The position numbers and the translations under genes were made by a program. Below the pieces are notes generated by a model. It saw nothing but the letters and a program-made list of their open reading frames with translations, had not been told where the DNA came from and ran no database searches. A stretch of DNA of 64,000 nucleotides. It comes from CAVQGM01 sp963712065 (lineage in GTDB: Bacteria > Actinomycetota > Acidimicrobiia > Acidimicrobiales > Acidimicrobilacustridaceae). Positions 17,551 through 27,317 of the stretch are shown one piece after another (the stretch's first letter is position 1; every line of letters begins with the position of its first letter). The DNA is taken from assembly GCA_963712065.1 (NCBI GenBank), contig CAVQGM010000002.1, forward strand, positions 1,860,001 through 1,924,000, written 5' to 3'.

Positions 17551-19629
17551 TCAGAGGCCCTCGATCACCACCGGTTCGGGATCGACGGCGGCCGCGAACC
17601 CGAAGACCCGTCCGTAAAAGTAGTGCTCCGCCTCGAGGACGCGGCGGATGTTGTCGGCGTTGCGGAAGCCGTGCTGCTCGTCGGCGAAGGCCACGTACGC
17701 GTGGGGCACGCCCCTGGTCCGGCAGGCCTCGACGAGGGCCTCGGCCTGTGACGGCGGCACGATGCGGTCCTCGAGCCCCTGGAACACGATGAGGGGCCGG
17801 TGGAGGCGGTCGGTGAGGTGGATCGGCGAGCGCTCCTCGTAGCGGGAGCGGTACTCCGGCAGCGGGCCGACGAGGGTGTCGAGGTACCGCGACTCGAACT
17901 TGTGCGTGTCCCGGGCCAGGGCGGCCAGGTCGGTGACGCCGTACAGGCTCGCCCCGGCCCGGAAGGCGTCGGTGGAGATGAGCGCACACAGCGCGGTGAA
18001 CCCGCCGGCACTGCCGCCGCGGATGGCGGCCCGCTCGCCGTCGACCAGGCCCACCTCGGCGAGGTGGCGGACGGCGGCGGCGCAGTCCTGAACGTCGGCC
18101 ACGCCCCACTCGCCGTCGAGTGCCCGTCGGTAGGCGCGGCCGTAGCCGGTGCTCCCGCGGTAGTTGACGTCCACGACGGCGAAGCCCCTCGACGTCCAGA
18201 ACTGCGTGGCGAGGCCGAGCTGGCCGCGGGCGGCGGAGGTCGGCCCGCCGTGGATGACGACGATGACGGGGGGGCGCTCGCCGTCGGGCGCCACGACGTC
18301 GGGGTTGGTGGGCCGGTAGAGCAGCGCGTGGGCGCGGGCACCACCGGCGGTCGCGTAGGCGAAGGGCTGTGGCTGCGACCACCACTCGGCGCCGATGCCG
18401 AGGTCGCGGGGTGGGCGCACCAGCGCGACCCCGACGGCGGCGCCGGGGTCGGTGGGCACGTCGAGGATCGCCACCGCGGCCTCGGCCGTCGGCGAGCCAC
18501 CGACGCACACCGCCCCCGAGCCGAAGGCGCGGAGCGACGCGATCTCGGTGAACGGGCCGGGGACGGCCTCGACCGCACCCCCGCCGGCGGGCACCACCCC
18601 GAGGTGGTCGACGCCGTCGCGGGCGTAGGCGCACAGCACCCGCCCGTCGGCCAGCAGGGTCCAGCGAGACTGGCCGAACACCCACTGCGGCACCCCGATC
18701 TCGCCGTCGACGGTGCCGTAGGGCTCGGGCTCGGGCTCGGGTGGACCTTTCGCCGGGTCCCCGCCGCCCGGGCGCGGTGCGAACCGGTCGGGGCCCAGCC
18801 GGTAGAGGTTCCACCAGTCGCGGCGGTCGGAGACGAACAGCAGCGAGCCGTCGGGCAACCATCCGGGCTGGAAGACCGACTCGTCGACACCACCGGCGAC
18901 GCACCGCTCGGCGGCGAGGGCGATGCCGCCCTCACCGTCGCCGGGCCCGCCGGTCGGGCCGACCGTGACGAGCTCGGCGACCCACAGCTCGGTGCCGTCC
19001 CACGGCATGTTCGGGTGGTTCCACTGCAGCCACGCCAGACGGGTGCCATCGGGGCTCACCCTCGGCGTCGACACGAAGTCGGGGCCGGTGACGAGGACGA
19101 CGGGCTCGTCCTCGTCGTGGGCGGGCACGGCCACCAGCTCGTTGGTCGGGTCGAGGTCGTCGTCGGAGGCATGGCGCTCGCGCACGCAGACCACCCAGCG
19201 GGCGTCGGCGGAGAGCACGCCGTCGGCATAGCGGTCACCCGCGGTGACCGCCGGCTCGGGCGTGAGCGGCCGGGGGGCCTCCCCGGGGTCGAGGCGGTAC
19301 AGCCGTTGGTCGGTCCAGTTCACGAAGAACGCGCTGCGGTCGTGGAGCCACCACGCGCCCCCGCCGTACTCGTGCACGCGGGTTCGGGCCGAGTAGCCCT
19401 CGGGCAGCACGTCGAGTGCCGCGCCGTCGGGTCGGTGGCGGACCAGCTCGACGCGGCCGGCCTCCTCGGGCCGCAGCTCGGCCCACCAGACGTCGTCGTC
19501 GCCGACGTGCACCTCACCGAGCGACACCGACCGGGCGACGACGACGTCGGCGGTCACCGGCGACGGCCACGTGCCGTACGGCGCCGTCGCCCCCGCCCGA
19601 TCGGCGACGCCGGCCGGTCCGTCGCTCAT
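17551..19629 (-). CDS. S9-family serine peptidase (acylaminoacyl/prolyl oligopeptidase type)
   Basis: A 692-residue S9 peptidase. The first 430 residues form a beta-propeller (TRVHEYGGGAWW, FVNWTDQRLYRL, DFVSTPRVSPDGTRLAWLQWN, LLFVSDRRDWWNLYRL). The C-terminal alpha/beta hydrolase domain has VIVVIHGGPTSAARGQ, NYRGSTGYGRAYR, and the nucleophile S540 in AIRGGSAGGFTAL. The acid is in FQGLEDRIVPP and the histidine in DEQHGFRNADN. No signal peptide is seen, so it is probably cytosolic and degrades oligopeptides. The start overlaps the aminotransferase stop by 4 bases, so the two are co-translated. Confidence 0.92.
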   Translation of the reverse strand: MSDGPAGVADRAGATAPYGTWPSPVTADVVVARSVSLGEVHVGDDDVWWAELRPEEAGRVELVRHRPDGAALDVLPEGYSARTRVHEYGGGAWWLHDRSAFFVNWTDQRLYRLDPGEAPRPLTPEPAVTAGDRYADGVLSADARWVVCVRERHASDDDLDPTNELVAVPAHDEDEPVVLVTGPDFVSTPRVSPDGTRLAWLQWNHPNMPWDGTELWVAELVTVGPTGGPGDGEGGIALAAERCVAGGVDESVFQPGWLPDGSLLFVSDRRDWWNLYRLGPDRFAPRPGGGDPAKGPPEPEPEPYGTVDGEIGVPQWVFGQSRWTLLADGRVLCAYARDGVDHLGVVPAGGGAVEAVPGPFTEIASLRAFGSGAVCVGGSPTAEAAVAILDVPTDPGAAVGVALVRPPRDLGIGAEWWSQPQPFAYATAGGARAHALLYRPTNPDVVAPDGERPPVIVVIHGGPTSAARGQLGLATQFWTSRGFAVVDVNYRGSTGYGRAYRRALDGEWGVADVQDCAAAVRHLAEVGLVDGERAAIRGGSAGGFTALCALISTDAFRAGASLYGVTDLAALARDTHKFESRYLDTLVGPLPEYRSRYEERSPIHLTDRLHRPLIVFQGLEDRIVPPSQAEALVEACRTRGVPHAYVAFADEQHGFRNADNIRRVLEAEHYFYGRVFGFAAAVDPEPVVIEGL

Positions 19630-20831
19630 CGGGCCCGGGCGAGGTAGTCGCCCATGCGCCGCACGCCTTCCTCCAGGTCGGCCTCGCCGAGGGCGAACGA
19701 CAACCGGGCGTAGCCGGGCGCGCCGAAGGCCTCACCGGGCACGATGGCCACCTTGGCGTGCTCGAGGATCAGCTCGGCCAGCTCGACGGTGGTCCGGGGC
19801 CGGTTGCCGTCGAGGTCGCGCCCGAGCACACCGGTCAGGTTGGGGAACGCGTAGAAGGCGCCCTCCGGCTCGAGGCAGGTCACCCCCGGGATCTCGCCGA
19901 GCAGCCGGCGGATGAGCTCGCCCCTGCGGGCGAACGCGGTGCGCATCTCGACGACGGCGTCGAGGTCGCCGGCGACGGCCGCCAGCGCGGCCCGCTGCGA
20001 GACGTTGGCCACGTTCGACGTGGAGTGGGACTGCAGGTTGGTGGCCGCCTTGACGACGTCGGCCGGGCCGATCATCCAACCGACGCGCCACCCGGTCATG
20101 GCGTAGGTCTTGGCCACCCCGTTGAGCACGACGCAGCGGTCGGCCAGCTCGGGGACGAGCGCGGGCATGGACGTGAACCGGTGATCCCGGTAGGTGAGGT
20201 GCTCGTAGATCTCGTCGGTGACGACCCAGATGCCACGCTCGACGGCCCACTCGCCGATGGCCCGCACCTGCTCCTCGGAGTAGACGGCGCCGGTGGGGTT
20301 CGACGGCGACACGAATACGAGCGCCTTGGTGCGCGCGGTGACGGCCGCCTCGAGCTGGTCGACGGTGACCTTGAACCCGGTCGACTCGTCGGTGGGCAGC
20401 ACGACCGACGTGCCGCCGGCCAGCGCGACCGGCTCGGGGTAGGTCGTCCAGTACGGCGCCGGCAGCAGGACCTCGTCGCCGTCGTCGACCAGCGTGAGCA
20501 GGGTGTTGTAGACGGCGTGCTTCCCGCCGTTGGTCACGAGCACCTGCCCGGGGAGCACCTCGTAGCCCGAGTCGCGGAAGGTCTTGGCGGCGACGGCCTC
20601 CTTGAGCTCGGGCAGTCCCCCCGCCGGGGTGTACTTGTGGTTCTTCGGGTCGGCACAGGCGGCGACGGCCGCCTCGACCACGTGCTCGGGCGTGGGGAAG
20701 TCGGGCTCGCCCGCCCCGAAGCCGATGACCGGCTCGCCGGCGGCCTTCATCGCCTTGGCCCGGGCGTCGACGGCCAGGGTCGCCGACTCGGTGATGGCGG
20801 CGACTCGTCGGGAGATGCGTTGGGTGGGCAT
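19626..20831 (-). CDS. aspC: Class I aspartate aminotransferase
   Basis: A 401-residue PLP fold-type I transaminase of the thermophile/actinobacterial AspC group, using aspartate and 2-oxoglutarate; prephenate activity is also known in this group. Motifs include FGAGEPDFPTPEHV, KYTPAGGLPELKEAV, SPSNPTGAVYS, DEIYEHLTY, and the PLP lysine in NGVAKTYAMTGWRVG. RLSFALGEADLEEGVRRM ends the protein with the substrate-binding Arg. An AAGGACCC ribosome site precedes ATG 20831. It is divergent from serC and coupled to the S9 peptidase. Confidence 0.92.
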   Translation of the reverse strand: MPTQRISRRVAAITESATLAVDARAKAMKAAGEPVIGFGAGEPDFPTPEHVVEAAVAACADPKNHKYTPAGGLPELKEAVAAKTFRDSGYEVLPGQVLVTNGGKHAVYNTLLTLVDDGDEVLLPAPYWTTYPEPVALAGGTSVVLPTDESTGFKVTVDQLEAAVTARTKALVFVSPSNPTGAVYSEEQVRAIGEWAVERGIWVVTDEIYEHLTYRDHRFTSMPALVPELADRCVVLNGVAKTYAMTGWRVGWMIGPADVVKAATNLQSHSTSNVANVSQRAALAAVAGDLDAVVEMRTAFARRGELIRRLLGEIPGVTCLEPEGAFYAFPNLTGVLGRDLDGNRPRTTVELAELILEHAKVAIVPGEAFGAPGYARLSFALGEADLEEGVRRMGDYLARAR

Positions 20832-20929
20832 GGGTCCTTCCGGGCTGGTTCGGGGCCGGTTCCGTGCGCTGATGGGGCGTCGGGAACCGATTTCGCGGGG
20901 GATCGTTCGGCCCGCGATAGTGGCACGCG

Positions 20930-22060
20930 ATGAGCCCCGACACGCCAGCCATTCGCATCCCCGCCGACCTCCTGCCGAGCGACGGGCGGTTCGGCAGCGG
21001 GCCGTCCAAGGTGCGCCCGGAGGCGATCGAGGCCCTGGCCGCCGTCGGCGGCACCTACCTCGGCACGAGCCACCGCCAGGCCACGGTGCGCTTCACCGTG
21101 TCCCAACTCCGGAACGGATTGGCCGAGCTGCTCGCCCTGCCCGACGGCTACGAGGTCGTCCTCGGCAACGGGGGCACCACGGCATTCTGGGACGCCGCCA
21201 CCTTCGGCCTGATCGACCGTCGCAGCCAGCACCTGTCGTTCGGGGAGTTCTCCTCGAAGTTCGCCGCCGCCGTGGCCGCCGCGCCGTTCCTCGACGAGCC
21301 GACGGTGATCTCCTCGGATCCGGGCACCCACCCCGAGCCGGTCGCCGACGCCGCCGTCGACGCCTACGCCCTCACCCACAACGAGACGTCGACCGGCGTC
21401 GCCATGGACCTCGCCCGCCCGGCGGGCGACGACGATGCCCTCGTGCTGGTGGACGCCACCTCGGCGGCGGGCGGGCTCCGCTTCGACCCGACCCAGGTCG
21501 ACGTCTACTACTTCGCCCCGCAGAAGGGCCTGGCCTCCGACGGCGGGCTGTGGCTGGCCGCCGTCTCACCGGCGGCGATCGAGCGCATCGAGCGGATCGC
21601 CGCGTCCGACCGGTGGGTCCCGGCGTCGCTCGACCTCGGCATCGCCCTCGACAACAGCCGCAAGGACCAGACCTACAACACGCCGGCGTTGGCCACCATC
21701 TTCCTCGCCGTGCAGCAGGTCGAGTGGATCAACGGCAACGGTGGCCTCGAGTGGTCGGCGAGCCGCTGCGACCGCTCGGCCGGGATCCTGTACGGCTGGG
21801 CCGAAGACGCCGGCTACGCCACGCCGTTCGTGACCGACCCCGCCGAACGCAGCCACGTGGTCGGCACCATCGACCTCGATGACGGCATCGACGCGACGAC
21901 GGTGTCGAAGGTGCTCCGTGACAACGGCATCGTCGACACCGAGTCCTACCGCAAGCTCGGTCGCAACCAGCTGCGGATCGCCCTCTTCCCGGCCATCGAA
22001 CCCGACGACGTCGAGGCGCTCACCGCCTGCATCGACCACGTGGTCGACGCACTGGCGTGA
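20930..22060 (+). CDS. serC: Phosphoserine aminotransferase (mycobacterial type)
   Basis: SerC transaminates 3-phosphohydroxypyruvate with glutamate in serine synthesis. The 376-residue protein begins with IRIPADLLPSDGRFGSGPSKVRPE, characteristic of mycobacterial SerC rather than the E. coli type. YLGTSHRQATVRF, VLGNGGTTAFWDAA, HNETSTGVAMDL and the PLP lysine region YYFAPQKGLASDGGLW follow. NTPALATIFLAVQQVEWI is typical of this subgroup. GATAGT at 20916-20921 followed by eight bases and ATG suggests a leaderless start. It works with serA at 15.5-17 kb. Confidence 0.94.
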   Translation: MSPDTPAIRIPADLLPSDGRFGSGPSKVRPEAIEALAAVGGTYLGTSHRQATVRFTVSQLRNGLAELLALPDGYEVVLGNGGTTAFWDAATFGLIDRRSQHLSFGEFSSKFAAAVAAAPFLDEPTVISSDPGTHPEPVADAAVDAYALTHNETSTGVAMDLARPAGDDDALVLVDATSAAGGLRFDPTQVDVYYFAPQKGLASDGGLWLAAVSPAAIERIERIAASDRWVPASLDLGIALDNSRKDQTYNTPALATIFLAVQQVEWINGNGGLEWSASRCDRSAGILYGWAEDAGYATPFVTDPAERSHVVGTIDLDDGIDATTVSKVLRDNGIVDTESYRKLGRNQLRIALFPAIEPDDVEALTACIDHVVDALA

Positions 22061-22120
22061 CGCGCTCGGCATGATGCCCTCTGATCCCGGGAGGGGCCCG
22101 GGGCAGGGGGAAGCGCGAAC

Positions 22121-23851
22121 ATGCCGACCACGCTCGAGGTCCGTGAGCAGCTGACCGGCCCCGGGGGGCCGTTCGAGGTCGTCACCGAGGTGGTCGACGG
22201 CGTGGAGATGAAGGTCTACAAGGACCGCCTCCCCAACCTCCGCGCCGTCGCCGAGATCGCCGCCCTGCGCGGCGACGACGACGAGTTCCTCGTCCACGGC
22301 GATCGCCGAGTGGGCTTCGGCGAGTTCTTCCGCCTGGCCAACTCGGTGAGCCACGCCCTCCACGACGGGTTCGGGGTCGGCCACGGTGACCGGGTGGCGG
22401 TGCTGTCGGCGAACAACCCGGAGTGGTGCCTGAGCTTCTGGGCGACGGTCGACCTCGGCGCCGTCCTGGTGGGTCTCAACGGGTGGTGGAAGACCGACGA
22501 GATCGTCTACGGCCTGCAGGACTCGGGCGCCAAGGTGCTGGTGGTCGACCGTGGCCGGTTCGTGCGCATCGCCGAGCACCTCGACGACGTGCCCGACCTC
22601 GAGGCCGTGTTCCTCGTCGACGCCGACCCGTCGGAGTTCCCCGGCCCGGACGGCCACCCCGACCCGAGGCTGCACCGCTACGACGAGCTCACCACCGAGC
22701 CGACCGCCGCCCTGCCCGACACCCCCATCGACGAGGGCGACCACGCGGTCATCTTCTACACGAGCGGCACGACCGGACGGCCCAAGGGCGCCATCTCGTC
22801 GCACCGCAACATGATCGCCAACCTGCAGAACACCATCTACAACACGGTGGCCAGCGGCATGGTCGATCCCGGCGCCCCGAGCCTCGGCGACGGGCTCCGC
22901 ACCGCCGGTCTGCTGACCTCTCCCCTGTTCCACGTGTCGGGCTGCCACTCGAGCCTCGTGGTCGGCACGCTCGGCGGCATCAAGCTCGTCATCCCCGAGG
23001 GCAAGTTCGAGCCCGACAAGGCCCTGCAGCTCATCCAGGACGAGCAGATCACGATCTGGGCCACGGTGCCGACGATGGTGTGGCGCGTGTGCGAGCACCC
23101 CGGCCGCCACGACTACGACACCTCGTCGGTCAGCTCGGTCGCGTTCGGGGGCTCCCCGTCGGCCGACGAGCTGCAGCGGATGGTGCGGGAGACCTTCCCC
23201 AACGTCCGCTCGACCTCCAACGCCTACGGACTGACCGAGAGCTCGTCGGTGGCGACGGTGATCAACGGACGCGATGCCGTCGAACGCCCCACGTCGGTGG
23301 GGCCGCCCGTCCCGGTGGTCGACATCAAGATCGTCGACGCCAACGGCGACGAGGTGCCCCAGGGCGGCACCGGCGAGGTGCTCATCAAGGGGCCGATCAT
23401 CATGGCCGGCTACTGGGGCAAGCCCGAGGCCACGGCCGAGACGGTCCGCGACGGGTGGCTGCACACGGGCGACGTGGGCCACGTGGACGAGGACGGCTAC
23501 CTCTTCATCACCGACCGGGTGAAGGACATGATCATCCGGGGCGGTGAGAACATCTACTGCGTCGAGATCGAGCAGCGCCTGGTGCTCCACCCCGACATCG
23601 CCGACGCCGCGGTGATCGGCGTGCCCCATCCCGAGCTCGGCGAGGAGGTCAAGGCCGTGGTGCAGGTCGCACCCGGCGCCACGCTGACCGACGACGACGT
23701 GCGGGCCTGGGTCGCCGAGACCCTCGCCAACTTCAAGGTGCCCACCTACGTCGAGCGCCGCGAGGGCAAGCTGCCCAGGAACGCGTCGGGCAAGCTGTTG
23801 AAGAACGCCCTGCGGGGCACCGGCGAGGTCAGCTTCGAGGAGACGATGTGA
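22121..23851 (+). CDS. Long-chain fatty acid-CoA ligase / AMP-dependent synthetase
   Basis: A 576-residue ANL-superfamily ligase that activates a carboxylic acid to acyl-AMP and then acyl-CoA. The P-loop is AVIFYTSGTTGRPKGA (about 208-223). RSTSNAYGLTESSSVAT is the A5 motif, then GYWGKPEATAETVRDGWLHTGDVG, ITDRVKDMIIRGGENIYCVEIE (A8 hinge), and the catalytic lysine in LPRNASGKLLKNAL near the end. FadD-like lipid or polyketide acid substrates are likely but unproved. The 3' end overlaps the convergent glycosyltransferase by 23 bases. Confidence 0.9.
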   Translation: MPTTLEVREQLTGPGGPFEVVTEVVDGVEMKVYKDRLPNLRAVAEIAALRGDDDEFLVHGDRRVGFGEFFRLANSVSHALHDGFGVGHGDRVAVLSANNPEWCLSFWATVDLGAVLVGLNGWWKTDEIVYGLQDSGAKVLVVDRGRFVRIAEHLDDVPDLEAVFLVDADPSEFPGPDGHPDPRLHRYDELTTEPTAALPDTPIDEGDHAVIFYTSGTTGRPKGAISSHRNMIANLQNTIYNTVASGMVDPGAPSLGDGLRTAGLLTSPLFHVSGCHSSLVVGTLGGIKLVIPEGKFEPDKALQLIQDEQITIWATVPTMVWRVCEHPGRHDYDTSSVSSVAFGGSPSADELQRMVRETFPNVRSTSNAYGLTESSSVATVINGRDAVERPTSVGPPVPVVDIKIVDANGDEVPQGGTGEVLIKGPIIMAGYWGKPEATAETVRDGWLHTGDVGHVDEDGYLFITDRVKDMIIRGGENIYCVEIEQRLVLHPDIADAAVIGVPHPELGEEVKAVVQVAPGATLTDDDVRAWVAETLANFKVPTYVERREGKLPRNASGKLLKNALRGTGEVSFEETM

Positions 23852-24584
23852 CCGGGCCCGGGACCGGGATCCGGCGGACCCGCCGTCGGATGCGGGCCAC
23901 CTCGGCGAGGGTCCTCGGGTAGGACCCGATCCGCACCTTCGTGCCGTCGACGTGGTGCCACGCGACCGGCACCTCGATCACGGGCACGCCCACCCTGCGG
24001 GCCACGGCCAACAGCTCGACGTCGACGGCCCATCCGTCGGTGTCGCAGTGCGGGAGCACGCGTTCGCAGACCTCGGCCGGCAGCAGCTTGCACCCGCGCT
24101 GGGGGTCGTGGACCCCGGGCAGGGTCGTCGCCGCGATGAGCCGGGCGCCGAGGGTGCCGGCGAGGCGCCGGACCCACAGCTGATCGTTGTGCACGGTCGC
24201 CCCGTCGACGCCGATCGAGCCGATCACCACCGCGCCGGGACGGGCGTCGGCGGCGCGGCGGAGTCGCTCGAGCTCTTCGACCGGGGTCGACCCGTCGGCG
24301 TCGAGGAACGCCCGTTGCCGACCGGTGGCGGCGCCCAGGCCCGTGCGCACCGCTGCCCCCTTCCCCCGGTTGGCCGGGAGCGAGATCACCCGGAGCCCGG
24401 GGATCTGGTCGGCATAGCCGCGCACGACCTCGACGGTGCCGTCGGTGGAGCCGTCGTCGACGACGATCACCTCGACGACGTCGGGTTGGTCGGCGATCCA
24501 CCGGGCGACCTCGCCGAGGAACGGCCCGATCCGTGCTGCCTCGTCGAAGGCGGGGATCACGATCGACAGGGCGGGCTCGGTCAC
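23829..24584 (-). CDS. GT2 glycosyltransferase (dolichyl-phosphate glucosyltransferase-like)
   Basis: A 251-residue GT-A fold enzyme that probably transfers a sugar to a polyprenyl phosphate. From GTG 24584 it shows LSIVIPAFDEAARIGPFL, VIVVDDGSTDGTVEVV (UDP-binding DDGS), NRGKGAAVRTGL, the metal-binding FLDADGSTPVEELERL (DAD), and HDPQRGCKLLPAEVC. WAVDVELLAVARRVG and PVAWHHVDGTKV match the Alg5/DPG synthase group. There is no membrane helix. It overlaps the upstream GT87-type membrane gene by 4 bases, so the pair probably builds a lipid-linked or envelope glycan. Confidence 0.88.
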   Translation of the reverse strand: MTEPALSIVIPAFDEAARIGPFLGEVARWIADQPDVVEVIVVDDGSTDGTVEVVRGYADQIPGLRVISLPANRGKGAAVRTGLGAATGRQRAFLDADGSTPVEELERLRRAADARPGAVVIGSIGVDGATVHNDQLWVRRLAGTLGARLIAATTLPGVHDPQRGCKLLPAEVCERVLPHCDTDGWAVDVELLAVARRVGVPVIEVPVAWHHVDGTKVRIGSYPRTLAEVARIRRRVRRIPVPGPVTSSPRS

Positions 24585-25837
24585 GACCCCATCCTGGCCG
24601 CCGGGCGAGGGGTCGACGGGCCACCGGTGGCGAGCACCCCCGCCCGTCGGACCTCCAGCACCACCCAGACCAGCACCGCCACCGTCACCGGCCCGAGCGG
24701 CGACAGCGGGAGGGCGTCGGCGAACAGCTGGGTGAAGGCGACGGCGTAGAGCGCGCCGAGCCCCCACCAGGGGGTCGGGTGCCGTGACGCCAGCACGCCG
24801 AGGGCGAGCACGAGGACCCCGGCGTCGTAGAACATGGCGTGCGGCGCGATCAGGATCATCGCCGGCAGGGCCAGGGCGAGCAGCCACGGGAGCCGGGCGG
24901 GGTCGGCCCCGCGCCACCAGCACCAGGCCAGGGCGAGGGCGGTCACGCCGGCGAGGCCCCAGCCCACCACGAGCGCGGGGCCGCTGCCGACCCCCCAGAC
25001 GGACTCGGCCATGCCCAGCCACGAGATGGCGTTGCCGGCGTTGACCTCGGCATCGATCTCGGTGAACCACCGCACCTGCTCGATCCACGGCCCGACCCAG
25101 CCCCACCCCTGCACGGCCACGCCGACGAGGTAGAGCGCGGCGGTCATGACGGCCACCCCGACGAGCACCCGCCAACGCCGGGCCAGCACCGCGCACCCGA
25201 CGAGCGGAACGGCGTACTGCGGCTTGAAAAGCATCCCGGCGAGCACCAGCCCGGCGGCCACGTCGTGCTCGTCGTGCAGGAGACGGAAGGCACCGGCCAC
25301 GAGCACCAGCACCAGCGCCGTGTTCTGGCCGAGGGTCACGCCGGCGAACAACGGGTAGAAGGCCAGCGCGGCGACGACGCTGACCTCGAACCGCCGGGCG
25401 ACGAACGGCACGAGCGGGCGCACGAGGGCGAGCGCGGCGACGACCAGCGCCCCCATCACGAGGGTGTGCACGACGTAGGCGAGCCGGTAGGGCAGCTCGG
25501 CGAGGGCGACGTAGGGCGCCGCGACGTAGGGCGGATAGGCGAAGTAGAGGAAGCCGTCGGTCTCGCCGCCGAACAGGTCCACCTGGGCCGCGGTCTGGCG
25601 AGCCGGCTCGTACAGGGCGTCGGGGTCGTCGAGCACGAGACGACCGGCGGCATAGAAGGCCGGGAAGTCGCCGCCCAGCCGCCCGGACACGGCGTCGCTC
25701 CCCGACCCCGCAGCCACCACCACGACGAACGCGACGACCATCGCGGCCAGGATCGCCCGGGGGTACCACCGCGCCCGCCACGACGGCTCGGCCACGGGAC
25801 CGCCGTCGATCGGGGCGCGCTCGTCCACGAAGCTCAC
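24581..25837 (-). CDS. GT87-type polytopic mannosyltransferase-like protein (DUF2029)
   Basis: A 418-residue integral membrane protein with about ten helices, of the GT87/DUF2029 family, which uses polyprenyl-phosphate mannose in actinobacterial lipoglycan assembly. An acidic N-terminus precedes helix 1 (AILAAMVVAFVVVVAAG). GGDFPAFYAAGRLVLDD carries the acidic catalytic-type Asp after helix 1; FAYPPYVAAPYVAL, VTLGQNTALVLVLVAG and GMLFKPQYAVPLVG are family landmarks. The GTG at 25837 is preceded by GATGAT and six bases, a possible leaderless start. It is coupled to the downstream GT2 gene. Confidence 0.82.
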   Translation of the reverse strand: MSFVDERAPIDGGPVAEPSWRARWYPRAILAAMVVAFVVVVAAGSGSDAVSGRLGGDFPAFYAAGRLVLDDPDALYEPARQTAAQVDLFGGETDGFLYFAYPPYVAAPYVALAELPYRLAYVVHTLVMGALVVAALALVRPLVPFVARRFEVSVVAALAFYPLFAGVTLGQNTALVLVLVAGAFRLLHDEHDVAAGLVLAGMLFKPQYAVPLVGCAVLARRWRVLVGVAVMTAALYLVGVAVQGWGWVGPWIEQVRWFTEIDAEVNAGNAISWLGMAESVWGVGSGPALVVGWGLAGVTALALAWCWWRGADPARLPWLLALALPAMILIAPHAMFYDAGVLVLALGVLASRHPTPWWGLGALYAVAFTQLFADALPLSPLGPVTVAVLVWVVLEVRRAGVLATGGPSTPRPAARMGS

Positions 25838-25902
25838 CCTGCCATCATCGGCAGGTCCGGTCGCGCCGATGAGGCCGGCGACCGGCGGCGATCCCGTCGA
25901 GC

Positions 25903-27219
25903 TCAGCGGCGGGCGGCGGCGAAGCCCTGGTCGAGGTCGGCGATGATGTCGTCGATGGTCTCGATGCCGACCGAGAGCCGCACGAGGCCCGGCTCGACGC
26001 CGGTGTCGCGCTGCTCGGCCTCGGTGAGCTGGCTGTGGGTGGTCGTCGCCGGGTGGATGGCCAGCGAGCGGACGTCGCCGATGTTGGCGACGTGGCTGTG
26101 CAGCTCGAGCGCCTCGACGAACTTGCGCCCGGCGTCGGCACCGCCGTCGATGATGAACGCCGGCACCGACCCGGCGCCCCTGCCCCCCGTGTAGCGACGG
26201 GCCCGTTCGTACCACGGGCTCGACGGCAGGCCGGCGTACTGCACCGACTCGACCTGGTCGTGGGCGTCGAGGTACTCGGCCACCGCCTGGGCGTTGGTGT
26301 TGTGGCGCTCGACGCGGAGTGACAGCGTCTCGACACCCTGCAGGAAGAGGAACGAGTTGAACGGCGTGGTCGACGCGCCGATGTCGCGGAGCAGCTGCAC
26401 GCGCGCCTTGAGGATGTAGGACCCGGCGCCGAGGGCGGGCCAGTACTGGAGGCCGTGGTAGCTCGGGTCGGGCTCGGTGAACTGCGGGAACTTGCCGCTG
26501 GCCGAGAAGTCGAAGTTGCCGCTGTCGACGATGACACCGCCGATCGACGTGCCGTGGCCGCCGATGAACTTGGTGGCCGAGTGCACGACGATGTCGGCGC
26601 CCCACTCGAACGGGCGGAGGAGCCACGGGGTGGCGACGGTGTTGTCGACCATCAGCGGGATGCCGTGGTCGTGGGCGACGGCGCTCACACCCTCGAGGTC
26701 GAGCACGTCGTTGCGGGGGTTGCCGATGGTCTCGCCGTACAGGGCCTTGGTGTTGTCGCGGATGGCGCCACGCCACTCGTCGAGGTCGTCCGGGTCCTGC
26801 ACGAAGGTGACGTCGATGCCCATCTTGGGCAGCGTGTAGTGCAGCAGGTTGTACGTCCCGCCGTAGAGGGCGGCCGACGACACGATGTGGCTGCCGGCCT
26901 CGGCCAGGTTGAGGATGGCCAGGGTCTCGGCCGCCTGACCGCTCGAGGTGGCCAGCGCGCCGGGGAGCCCGATGGCGGTGGTGACGCCGCCCTCGAGGCT
27001 GTTGATGCGGGCCTCGAACACCCCCTGGGTGGGGTTCATGATCCGGGTGTAGATGTTGCCCACCTCGGCCAGCCCGAACAGGTTGGCGGCGTGGGTCGTG
27101 TCGCGGAACTGGTACGACGTCGTCTGGTAGATGGGCACCGCCCGGGCCCCGGTGGTCGGGTCGGGCTCCTGGCCGGCGTGGATCTGGCGGGTCTCGAAGC
27201 CCCACTCGGACTCGGGCAT
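25903..27219 (-). CDS. metY: O-acetylhomoserine sulfhydrylase
   Basis: A Cys/Met-metabolism PLP enzyme that makes homocysteine from O-acetylhomoserine and sulfide. The 438-residue length is that of MetY. Motifs are QIHAGQEPDPTTGARAVPIYQTTSY, NIYTRIMNPTQGVFEARIN, ATSSGQAAETLAI, PLMVDNTVATPWLLRPFEWGAD, and the PLP lysine in HSATKFIGGHGTSIGG. The C-terminus has VRLSVGIETIDDIIADLDQG. It is transcribed alone, about 110 bases downstream of a recognisable promoter that carries a GACCGGTC palindrome. Confidence 0.94.
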   Translation of the reverse strand: MPESEWGFETRQIHAGQEPDPTTGARAVPIYQTTSYQFRDTTHAANLFGLAEVGNIYTRIMNPTQGVFEARINSLEGGVTTAIGLPGALATSSGQAAETLAILNLAEAGSHIVSSAALYGGTYNLLHYTLPKMGIDVTFVQDPDDLDEWRGAIRDNTKALYGETIGNPRNDVLDLEGVSAVAHDHGIPLMVDNTVATPWLLRPFEWGADIVVHSATKFIGGHGTSIGGVIVDSGNFDFSASGKFPQFTEPDPSYHGLQYWPALGAGSYILKARVQLLRDIGASTTPFNSFLFLQGVETLSLRVERHNTNAQAVAEYLDAHDQVESVQYAGLPSSPWYERARRYTGGRGAGSVPAFIIDGGADAGRKFVEALELHSHVANIGDVRSLAIHPATTTHSQLTEAEQRDTGVEPGLVRLSVGIETIDDIIADLDQGFAAARR

Positions 27220-27317
27220 GGACGTTCCTCCTCGGCTGGCGGACGGTGGCGGACGGCGCCGCGGCGCCCGACCGCGGGGGACGGGCAGGACGGCGTCCCG
27301 ACTCGTGGGCGGCGGTG

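Noticed and set aside
21566..23629. 687-codon minus-strand open frame opposite serC and the acyl-CoA ligase
   Set aside because: Both plus-strand genes have complete signatures; the opposite frame has none.
23829..23851. Frame error at the acyl-CoA ligase/glycosyltransferase overlap
   Set aside because: Both 3' ends are complete; the 23-base convergent overlap is simply tight packing.
27220..27317. SAM riboswitch in the metY leader
   Set aside because: The 98-base leader is GC-rich, but no SAM-I or SAM-II core could be recognised by eye.
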